The notes beneath the pieces are model-generated. The model made no database searches and had not been told where the DNA came from. It saw nothing but the letters and a program-made list of their open reading frames with translations. A program made the translations under genes and the position numbers. Positions 55,775 to 64,000 of a stretch of 64,000 nucleotides of DNA are shown here, one piece after another; position 1 is the first letter of the stretch; each line of letters begins with the position of its first letter. Source of the stretch: Halorubrum depositum (lineage in GTDB: Archaea > Halobacteriota > Halobacteria > Halobacteriales > Haloferacaceae). The stretch spans positions 372,001 to 436,000 of the forward strand of contig NZ_VCNM01000002.1 in assembly GCF_007671725.1 (NCBI RefSeq), written 5' to 3'.

Positions 55775-58146
55775 GCGACGAGGAGCTCGCGAAAGACCTC
55801 GGTCCCCTCGCCGCGCTCACGATCGGGATCGGCACGATGATCGGCGCCGGGATCTTCGTCCTCCCCGGCACCGCGGTGGCCCGCGCGGGGCCGCTCGCGG
55901 CGGCCACGTTCGTTCTCGGGGGTGTCATCGCCCTGTTCACGGCGCTGTCGGCCTCCGAGCTCGGGACGGCCATGCCGAAGTCGGGCGGCGCGTACTTCTA
56001 CGTCAACCGGGCGCTCGGGCCGATGTTCGGCTCCGTCGCCGGGTGGGCCAACTGGCTCGGGCTCGCGTTCGCCTCCGCGTTCTACATGTACGGCTTCGGC
56101 GAGTACGTCAACGCGCTCGTCGGGCTCGGCTCGGTCGGAGTCGGACCCGTGACGCTGGAGGCGGCACAGGTGATCGGCCTCGCCGGCGCCCTCCTCTTCA
56201 TCGCGGTCAACTACTTCGGCGCGAAGGAGACGGGCGGGCTCCAGATCGTCATCGTCATGTCGCTTCTGGGGATCCTCGCCGTCTTCACCGTCGTCGGCCT
56301 GCTGAACGCCGACATGGAATCGCTGCGACCGATCGCGCCGCCGGGGACGACAAGCCAGGTGCTCCCCGTCACCGGGATCATCTTCGTCTCGTACCTCGGC
56401 TTCGTCCAGATCACCTCGGTCGCCGAGGAGATCAAGAACCCCGGGCGGAACCTCCCGCTCGCGGTCCTCGGGTCGGTCGTGATCGTCACGGTCGTGTACG
56501 CGCTGTTCCTCGTCGTGCTGCTCGCGGCGGTCCCGAACGAGCTCGTCGCCAACAACGAGACCGCGGTGGTCGACGCCGCCAGACTCCTCTTCGGCAACTA
56601 CCAAGTGTTCGGCTACTCGCTGGGCGCCGTTGGCGCCGGCATGCTCCTGATCGGCGGCCTGCTCGCGACCGCCTCCTCCGCGAACGCGTCGATCCTCTCC
56701 TCTTCGCGGATCAACTTCGCGATGGGCCGCGAGAAGATCGTCACCCCGAAGCTCAACGAGATCCACGATCGCTTCGGCACGCCGTACAAGTCGATCGCGC
56801 TCACCGGCGCGCTCATCCTCGTCTTCCTCGTCGCCGGCGGCGTCGAGTCGCTGTCGACGATGGGGTCCGTCCTCCACCTCATCGTCTACGGCCTGCTCAA
56901 CATCGCGCTCATCGTGATGCGCGAGTCGGGGGTCGAGGGGTACGACCCCGACTTCGAGGTCCCCTTCTATCCGTTCGTTCCGATCATCGGGACGGTGTCG
57001 TCGTTCGCGCTGATAATCTACATCGAGCCGACGATCATCCTGATCTCGTTCGGCCTCGTCGCGTTCGCCGTCCTCTGGTACCTACTGTACGCCCGCGGGA
57101 AGGTGGAGTCGCGGGGCGTGCTGGGCGCGTGGATCCTCGACCGCTCCGACGAGCTCCCGAAGGCCGCCGTGTCGGCGGCCACGTCGGTCCAGCCGAGCGG
57201 CGACGACTACCGCGTGATGGTGCCGCTCGCGAACCCCGCGACCGAGGAGCACCTGATCACGCTCGCGTCGGCCATCGCCAAGCAGCGTGACGGGACGGTC
57301 GTCGCGGTCAACATCGCGAACGTCCCCGACCAGACGTCGCTGGAGGCCGCGCGCGACCGCGGTGCCCACGAGGCGGCGCACGACCTGCTGGACAAGGCCC
57401 GCGAGGACGCCGAGACGTTCGGCGTCGACGTGGAGACCCACGTCGTGCTCTCGCACCGCGTGTTCGAGGAGGTGTTCGACGCGGCCCGGACCTACGGCGC
57501 CGACCTCACCGTGATGGGCTGGGGCGAGGACTCCCACGGGGCGCCGGGGCGCGCCGAGACGGCGGTCGACGAGCTCGCGCACTCGCTCCCCTCCGACTTC
57601 CTCGTGTTCCGCGACCGCGGGTTCGACCCCTCGCGGATCCTCGTGCCGACCGCCGGCGGGCCGGCGTCAGACCTCTCCGGCGCGGTCGCCAAGATGCTCC
57701 AGACGGAGTTCGACAGCGAGGTCACCCTGCTGCACGTCGCCGACGACGAGGAGACGGGCCGGCGGTTCCTCATGGGGTGGGCCGCCGAGCACGACCTCGC
57801 CGACGCGACGCTGCGGGTCGAGAGCGGCGACGTGGAGGCGTCGATCGACCGCGCCGCGCGGGACGCCACGCTGCTGATCATCGGTGCGACCCAGAAGGGA
57901 CTGCTCTCGCGGCTGGTCCGCGGCTCGCTCGTGCTGCAGGTGCTCGACGACGTGGAGTGCTCCGTGCTGCTCGCCGAGAAGCGCGACGAGCGGGGGATCC
58001 GAGCGCGGCTGTTCGGAAGCGGCGCCCGAGCGAACGTCCCGGACGACGGCGCGGTCGACGCCGCTGAGACGGACGACGCGACCGCCCAGGCGCGTGGCGA
58101 CGGCGGCGTCGGGCGGTCGGAAGCGGACGAACAGGCGGGGGAATAG
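55771..58146 (+). CDS. APC-family amino-acid permease with C-terminal UspA domains
   Basis: This 791-residue fusion joins an amino-acid/polyamine permease (about 1-445, twelve helices) to a cytoplasmic region with two UspA-like domains (about 480-610 and 615-745) and an acidic tail. The permease shows the APC loop [10 protein letters not shown] near 20-29 and later [13 protein letters not shown] near 210. The UspA part contains [10 protein letters not shown] near 630 and [11 protein letters not shown] near 705. Such fusions are thought to let the stress domain regulate transport. The next gene is a free copy of the double UspA module. Confidence 0.9.
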   Translation: MSDEELAKDLGPLAALTIGIGTMIGAGIFVLPGTAVARAGPLAAATFVLGGVIALFTALSASELGTAMPKSGGAYFYVNRALGPMFGSVAGWANWLGLAFASAFYMYGFGEYVNALVGLGSVGVGPVTLEAAQVIGLAGALLFIAVNYFGAKETGGLQIVIVMSLLGILAVFTVVGLLNADMESLRPIAPPGTTSQVLPVTGIIFVSYLGFVQITSVAEEIKNPGRNLPLAVLGSVVIVTVVYALFLVVLLAAVPNELVANNETAVVDAARLLFGNYQVFGYSLGAVGAGMLLIGGLLATASSANASILSSSRINFAMGREKIVTPKLNEIHDRFGTPYKSIALTGALILVFLVAGGVESLSTMGSVLHLIVYGLLNIALIVMRESGVEGYDPDFEVPFYPFVPIIGTVSSFALIIYIEPTIILISFGLVAFAVLWYLLYARGKVESRGVLGAWILDRSDELPKAAVSAATSVQPSGDDYRVMVPLANPATEEHLITLASAIAKQRDGTVVAVNIANVPDQTSLEAARDRGAHEAAHDLLDKAREDAETFGVDVETHVVLSHRVFEEVFDAARTYGADLTVMGWGEDSHGAPGRAETAVDELAHSLPSDFLVFRDRGFDPSRILVPTAGGPASDLSGAVAKMLQTEFDSEVTLLHVADDEETGRRFLMGWAAEHDLADATLRVESGDVEASIDRAARDATLLIIGATQKGLLSRLVRGSLVLQVLDDVECSVLLAEKRDERGIRARLFGSGARANVPDDGAVDAAETDDATAQARGDGGVGRSEADEQAGE

Positions 58147-58211
58147 GCGAGCGGAGAGATGAGCGAACCGGACGAACGAGCGAACGGGCGGCCACCGAGG
58201 AGATAGAGTCC

Positions 58212-59075
58212 GTGTTCGAGACGACGAACGGGTCCGCAGACGCCGGCCCGACGGTCATGATCGCGGTGTCGAACCCGCGCACGGAGAGCGCGCTCGTCGC
58301 GCTCGCCGGCGCGATCGCCGAGTACGAACGCGGGCGCGTGCTTGCGATACACGTCGTCACCGTCCCGGACCAGACGTCGCTGGAGAAGGCGGCCGAGAAC
58401 AGGGAGCGGCTCGACGAGTCCTCCGAGGCGCTGCTCGACGCCGCCGCCGCCGACGCGGCCGCCTTCGACGCCCCGATCGAGACGAAGACGGTCCTCTCGC
58501 ACCGCGGGATCGAGGAGGTGTTCGACGCCGCGCGGACGAACGACGCCGACGCCGTCTTGATGGGCTACGGCGGGACGCGGTTCGCGGGCGGGCGCGTCGA
58601 GGGGTCGCTGGACGAACTCACTCACGACCTCCCGTGCGACTTCCTCGTCTTGGACGGGCAGCGGCTGGACCCCTCGGACGTGCTCGTGCCGACCGCCGGC
58701 GGTCCCTCCTCGGACCTATCGGCCGAGGTCGCGACGGCGCTCCGGGACGTCGTCGGGTCGGACGTCTCGCTGCTGCACGTCGTCGAGCCGGGCGACGAGG
58801 AGTCGGGCCGTGAGTTCCTCACCGACTGGGCCGAGGGGCACGGTCTCGGCGACGCGACGCTGCGGGTCGAGACGGGTGACGTCGACGAGACGATCGCCCG
58901 CGTCGGCGAGGCGTACGACCTCGTGATCGTCGGCGCGACCGAGCGCGGGCTCCTCTCGCGTATCGTTCGCGGCTCGCTGGCGTACGAGGCCATCGAGCGC
59001 CTCGAAACGCCGGTGTTGCTCGCGGAGCGCCCCTCGTCGCGGTCGCTCCGCGAGCGGCTGTTCGGCGGTCGTTGA
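58212..59075 (+). CDS. Double UspA-domain protein, duplicate of the permease tail
   Basis: This 287-residue protein consists of two UspA domains. Throughout it parallels the tail of the preceding permease: [13 protein letters not shown][11 protein letters not shown], L-V-P-T-A-G-G-P-x-S-D-L-S and L-L-S-R-x-V-R-G-S-L are shared or nearly shared. Tandem duplication followed by loss of the membrane part is the likely origin. The start is GTG at 58212, 65 bases after the permease. It may compete with the fused domains for partners. Confidence 0.85.
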   Translation: MFETTNGSADAGPTVMIAVSNPRTESALVALAGAIAEYERGRVLAIHVVTVPDQTSLEKAAENRERLDESSEALLDAAAADAAAFDAPIETKTVLSHRGIEEVFDAARTNDADAVLMGYGGTRFAGGRVEGSLDELTHDLPCDFLVLDGQRLDPSDVLVPTAGGPSSDLSAEVATALRDVVGSDVSLLHVVEPGDEESGREFLTDWAEGHGLGDATLRVETGDVDETIARVGEAYDLVIVGATERGLLSRIVRGSLAYEAIERLETPVLLAERPSSRSLRERLFGGR

Positions 59076-59158
59076 CGCGGTCGCCCCACGGGGGTCGGTC
59101 GAGAGACGTCGGCGAGAGCGCTCCGGGTCTGCGGCGGCCTCCTTTTAAAATATAATGA

Positions 59159-59170
59159 ATATTTATACGA
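59159..59170 (+). promoter_or_regulatory. TATA box for the methylmalonyl-CoA mutase gene
   Basis: A TATTTATA element is centred about 28 bases before the ATG at 59192, giving a leaderless mRNA. A second A/T run (ttttaaaatataa) lies at 59143-59155 and could be an alternative promoter or upstream element. Confidence 0.6.
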
Positions 59171-59191
59171 GTTCGGCGGGTAGCGGGCGGC

Positions 59192-60892
<1,701 letters not shown>

Positions 60893-60959
60893 GCGGGGAA
60901 AAAGCGGGGACGGCGAAGCGGACTGACCGGCCGGGCGCGAGTCGGGTCGACCGGGCGTG

Positions 60960-61223
60960 TTACGCCGGGTCGACCGAGCGTGCGGACTCCGCGCACCACG
61001 CGTTGCCCCGGCGTCCCGCGCGCCGGAGGTCGAGCTCGACGACCGTCCCGGCGTCGAGCGACGACAGCTCGGCCTCCACGTCCGGGTCGTCGTACTCGAC
61101 GACGTACAGCGTCCCGTTGCGGGGGTATTCACGGAGCGTGATCGCTCCGTGGTCGTTGCACGCGTCCACGATCGTGTACTTGCCAGTGCGATCCATCCCG
61201 TGTCGAGCTACGCAGTGACCCAT
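60960..61223 (-). CDS. Small conserved haloarchaeal protein (DUF7999-like)
   Basis: This 87-residue protein has a beta-rich pattern: Y-T-I-V-D-A-C-N-D-H-G-A-I-T-L-R, then L-Y-V-V-E-Y-D-D-P and G-T-V-V-E-L-D-L-R-R-A-G-R-R-G-N-A-W. The closing R-G-N-A-W motif matches small haloarchaeal proteins I have seen grouped as DUF7999, though I cannot verify this. The ATG at 61223 (M-G-H-C-V-A-R-H-G) is chosen over an upstream one. The function is unknown. Confidence 0.7.
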   Translation of the reverse strand: MGHCVARHGMDRTGKYTIVDACNDHGAITLREYPRNGTLYVVEYDDPDVEAELSSLDAGTVVELDLRRAGRRGNAWCAESARSVDPA

Positions 61224-61306
61224 GTTAACGTTTGTGCGTCCGGGTGTCGAGGCCACACGGCGGCCGCGAACGGTCCACTTTAATCGACGCGCCGCCTCGC
61301 TCGGGT

Positions 61307-62071
61307 ATGACGGAGACGGAGGTCCCGGAGGACCACCCGCGGTACGCCTCGCTCGTGACGCGCCACCGGATCGAGGCGGGCGTCGAGAAGGGGATCACCT
61401 CGAAGCAGGGGCTCATCGCACAGGGGCGCGGCGAGGCCTTCGACTACCTCCTCGGCGAGCGGACGCTCCCGAGCGCGGACCGCGCCGCTCGCGCCGCCGC
61501 GGCGACCCTGCTGGCGGCCGACCGCCCGGTGATATCGGTGAACGGCAACGTCGCGGCCCTCGCCCCCGCGGAGACGGTCGAACTCGCCGAGGCGGTCGAC
61601 GCCGACCTGGAGGTGAACCTCTTCAACCACACCGACGAGCGCGTCCGGCGCATCGCCGACCACCTCCGCGAGCACGGCGCCGACGAGGTGAAGGGGCTGA
61701 CCGGGGACGGCGAGATCCCCGGGCTGTCGCACGCACGCGGCGTCGTCGACGCCGACGGGATCGGGGCGGCGGACGTCGTCGTCGTCCCGCTGGAGGACGG
61801 CGACCGCGCCGCGGCGCTCGACGCGATGGGGAAGACGGAGATCGTGATCGACCTCAACCCCGGGAGCCGATCGCCGCGGACCGCCGACGTCCCGATAATC
61901 GACAACCTGATCCGCGCCGTGCCGAACGTCACGGCTCACGCCCGCGACCTCGCGGACGCCTCCCCGGCCGAGCTCCGGGAGATCGCCGACGCGTTCGACG
62001 CCGACGAGGCGCTCGCGGCGGCGGAGGCCGCGATTCGAGAGGGGTCGTTCGAGACGCCGGACGAGGGATAA
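61307..62071 (+). CDS. 4-phosphopantoate--beta-alanine ligase (archaeal phosphopantothenate synthetase, DUF137)
   Basis: This is the second step of the archaeal CoA route, which joins 4-phosphopantoate to beta-alanine with ATP, replacing bacterial pantothenate synthetase and kinase order. The 254 residues show the family signatures: D-H-P-R-Y-A-S-L-V-T-R-H near 8-19, S-V-N-G-N-V-A-A-L near 76, E-V-N-L-F-N-H-T-D-E-R near 104, D-L-N-P-G-S-R-S-P-R near 194 and D-N-L-I-R-A-V-P-N near 210. The ATG at 61307 matches the family N-terminus. Pantoate kinase is not in the window. Confidence 0.93.
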   Translation: MTETEVPEDHPRYASLVTRHRIEAGVEKGITSKQGLIAQGRGEAFDYLLGERTLPSADRAARAAAATLLAADRPVISVNGNVAALAPAETVELAEAVDADLEVNLFNHTDERVRRIADHLREHGADEVKGLTGDGEIPGLSHARGVVDADGIGAADVVVVPLEDGDRAAALDAMGKTEIVIDLNPGSRSPRTADVPIIDNLIRAVPNVTAHARDLADASPAELREIADAFDADEALAAAEAAIREGSFETPDEG

Positions 62072-62237
62072 GCGGACGAGTCGCCGCTGCGCGCGGCGGT
62101 AGCAGGCGAGTCGCCGTCGGACGAGTCGTCTCGGAGGGACGACGACCACGGTTCGCCGCGAGAAACATTAGAATTACAACGGATAGCGGCGCCGAAACGC
62201 CGGAACTGCAAAGTCCGCTCCCGACGTACCCTCCCCC

Positions 62238-62687
62238 ATGGAACTCGACGAGACGGACCGAGCCATCCTCAGGATCCTCCAGGAGGACGCCCGGACGCCG
62301 TTCTCGGAGGTCGCGCGGCAGATCGACATGTCGAGCGCGACCGTCCACGATCGGGTGGGGCGGATGGAGGAGGCCGGCGTCATCGAGGGGTACCACGCGG
62401 AGGTCGACCCCAAGGCGGTCGGCTACGGCGTCAGCGCGTTCGTCGGACTCCGCGTCGAGCAGGGGCGCGAGGCGGACGCGCTCGACCGACTCCACGACAT
62501 CGACGGCGTCAGCGAGATCCACCTGACGACCGGCGAGTGGGACGTGATACTGCGCGTCGTCGCCGCGGACACCGACAGCCTCCGCGAGCTGATGTTCGAG
62601 GAGATCGCGGAGATGGACGGCTTCTCGCGCTCGCAGACGATGATAATCCTCGGCACCGACTTCGAGTCCGCCGGGCCGCCGATCTGA
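62238..62687 (+). CDS. Lrp/AsnC family transcriptional regulator
   Basis: This 149-residue regulator has an N-terminal winged helix ([17 protein letters not shown], then [12 protein letters not shown] near 35) and a C-terminal RAM ligand domain ([12 protein letters not shown] near 60; [11 protein letters not shown] near 97). Lrp proteins sense amino acids and form octamers. Targets are unknown; no symmetric operator is obvious nearby, though AT-rich sequence (about 62166-62182) lies just upstream. Confidence 0.92.
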   Translation: MELDETDRAILRILQEDARTPFSEVARQIDMSSATVHDRVGRMEEAGVIEGYHAEVDPKAVGYGVSAFVGLRVEQGREADALDRLHDIDGVSEIHLTTGEWDVILRVVAADTDSLRELMFEEIAEMDGFSRSQTMIILGTDFESAGPPI

Positions 62688-62766
62688 ACGGGGTCCCGCG
62701 TCGCGGACGACGACGGGGCGAGTCGGGACCGGAACGCTCAACTCGGGAACACCCCGAACGGGAACC

Positions 62767-63921
62767 ATGAGCACACGGGTCGCCGGACGGATCGAGGGGT
62801 CGCCGGAGCGGGCGTGGGCGGCGGTCGTCGGCGGGGTCGCGCTCCTGCTCGCCGTCGGATCGGTCGTCTTCCCGCGAGCCGTCTACGACCGGTTCGTCTG
62901 GCGGTACTTCTGGGGGCCGGTCGTCGCCGACGGACAGGGCGCGCAGTGCGCCGTCCGGGACGCCGGCGGCACGGAGCTGCTCGGGAGCTCGTCGGCGTGT
63001 CAGGCCGCCGTCGGCGCGGGCGAGGTCGTCGCGTTCCCGGGGTACACCACCGTCTCGACCGTGAGCTACGTCGTCGTCCTGCTGGGGATGCTGATCGGCG
63101 TCGTCTTCCTGCTCCGCCGGCTGGAGATCGGCGACGAGCTGCGGTTCTTCTACGCGCTGTTCCCGTTCATGCTGCTCGGCGGCGCGCTCCGCACCGTCGA
63201 GGACTCGGGCGTCGCCGCCGTCCGCGCCGGCACAGAGCCGCTGATCCCCTTCCCGGCGAGCGCGCTGCTCATCAGCCCGTTCATCTACTTCACCGCGTTC
63301 GGCGTCACCCTCGCTTGCGTGATCGCGGCGTACTCGCTGGCGGACCGCGGGGTCGCGGACGACTACGCCCGGCCGCTGTTCGCGATGGGGACGCTCGCGC
63401 TCGCGGCCTCGCTCGCGTACCTCTCCTACCTCGCCGCCGCGACCGACTACGTCGAGTTCTACCCGCAGGTGCTCGCGCTCACGCTGGTCATCGCGACCGT
63501 CGCGACCGCGGTCACCTGGAAGCTCGCGACCGCGTACGAGCCGACGATCCGACAGGGGACGGGGGTCGCGGGGATCGTCATCATCTGGGGCCACGCGATC
63601 GACGGCGTCGCCAACGTGATCGGGCTCAATTGGATGCCGGCGCTGACGGGGACGGCGAACCTCGTGCCCAAGCACGTCGTCAACGCGCTGATCGTCGACT
63701 GGACCGCGCGGCTCCTCCCCGACTCGATCCTCGCCGTCACCGGCGACGCGTGGCCGTTCCTCCTCGTCAAGCTCGCGGCCGCGACGTTCGTCGTCTGGGT
63801 GTTCAACGGCGAGATGTTCGAGGAATCGCCGCGTTACACGCTGATGCTGCTCATCACCGTGCTGGCCGTCGGGCTCGGACCCGGGACGCGGGACATGCTG
63901 CGCGCGACGTTCGGTATTTAA
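62767..63921 (+). CDS. DUF63 family membrane protein
   Basis: This 384-residue protein has about nine to ten membrane helices. The DUF63 pattern is present: [21 protein letters not shown] near 120-140, [14 protein letters not shown] near 160, [10 protein letters not shown] near 277 and P-K-H-V-V-N near 301. The family is archaeal and uncharacterised. The start is the ATG at 62767. Near the end it may overlap a convergent gene on the other strand by up to four bases. Confidence 0.9.
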   Translation: MSTRVAGRIEGSPERAWAAVVGGVALLLAVGSVVFPRAVYDRFVWRYFWGPVVADGQGAQCAVRDAGGTELLGSSSACQAAVGAGEVVAFPGYTTVSTVSYVVVLLGMLIGVVFLLRRLEIGDELRFFYALFPFMLLGGALRTVEDSGVAAVRAGTEPLIPFPASALLISPFIYFTAFGVTLACVIAAYSLADRGVADDYARPLFAMGTLALAASLAYLSYLAAATDYVEFYPQVLALTLVIATVATAVTWKLATAYEPTIRQGTGVAGIVIIWGHAIDGVANVIGLNWMPALTGTANLVPKHVVNALIVDWTARLLPDSILAVTGDAWPFLLVKLAAATFVVWVFNGEMFEESPRYTLMLLITVLAVGLGPGTRDMLRATFGI

Positions 63922-64000
63922 CTGGCGGCGGCGGACCCGCGGGATCTCTCCGATCCCGCGTCGTCGACGCCGACCTGTCGGAGGTACGCCACTCCCGAAA
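63918..64000 (-). CDS. Possible C-terminal end of a convergent gene (partial)
   Basis: On the minus strand an open frame enters from the right edge and stops at 63918-63920, overlapping the DUF63 stop codon. Its last residues read [12 protein letters not shown] followed by a Ser/Ala-rich tail. The segment is too short to assign, but the frame and the absence of any plus-strand gene here make a convergent gene possible. Confidence 0.3.
   Translation of the reverse strand, partial: SGVAYLRQVGVDDAGSERSRGSAAAS

Overview
The window is a gene-dense stretch of a haloarchaeal chromosome, most like Halorubrum or a close relative. It is very GC-rich and its proteins are strongly acidic. Promoters are archaeal: T/A-rich boxes about 25 bases ahead of start codons, many mRNAs apparently leaderless. 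Secreted lipoproteins carry twin-arginine signals with a Cys lipobox. Haloarchaeal families are frequent (HalX response regulator, amphi-Trp protein, DUF5794/DUF5795, CdcH-type AAA ATPase). The single RNA gene found is an intron-containing tRNA-Trp. I see no rRNA, CRISPR array, insertion sequence, integrase or replication origin.

Layout. 1-1736: the end of an NMT1/THI5-type ABC transporter operon. 1887-4562: a CDC48-family ATPase divergent from a zinc-ribbon protein. 4563-7795: an AT-rich upstream region, then a two-gene operon of an unrecognised 300-aa protein and a quinoprotein dehydrogenase lacking a signal peptide. 7887-11324: small genes (methyltransferase, amphi-Trp protein, zinc finger, winged-helix regulator, coiled-coil protein, 2Fe-2S ferredoxin, DUF4242). 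11397-16818: a DUF1611 protein with an in-frame 18-bp tandem repeat, a tungsten aldehyde ferredoxin oxidoreductase, a membrane protein and an enolase-superfamily enzyme. 17612-24871: a heme-copper oxidoreductase cluster (heme O synthase with a CtaA-like half, 51-aa membrane protein, CuA subunit II, subunit I, 229-aa membrane protein) next to a convergent FixI/CopA-type copper ATPase. 25100-27261: tRNA-Trp, DUF5795, DUF5794 and an unusual leader region. 27262-40693: housekeeping and metabolism (IMP dehydrogenase, HalX regulator, Hel308-like helicase, squalene synthase family, acyl-CoA dehydrogenase, two bacterial-PH proteins, glutamate dehydrogenase, DUF2071, CDF transporter, HD hydrolase). 40739-45851: a TetR regulator divergent from a COG1361 surface protein and an MMPL transporter. 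45848-48806: a zinc/manganese ABC transporter operon. 48958-59075: SHOCT protein, CRM-domain RNA-binding protein, MscS channel, TrkA-TrkH-TrkH potassium uptake, and an amino-acid permease with fused and free UspA domains. 59192-63921: methylmalonyl-CoA mutase large subunit, phosphopantothenate synthetase, an Lrp regulator and a DUF63 membrane protein.

The strongest lead is the respiratory cluster. Subunit I keeps all six heme and CuB histidines, but the cross-linked active-site tyrosine four residues after the helix-VI CuB histidine is glutamine (G-H-G-S-Q-Q instead of G-H-P-E-V-Y), while subunit II has a complete CuA site. That combination suggests a CuA-fed nitric-oxide-reductase-like enzyme or another noncanonical oxidoreductase, not an ordinary O2 reductase. 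The second lead is the leaderless (apparently cytoplasmic) methanol-dehydrogenase-like quinoprotein and its unrecognised partner.
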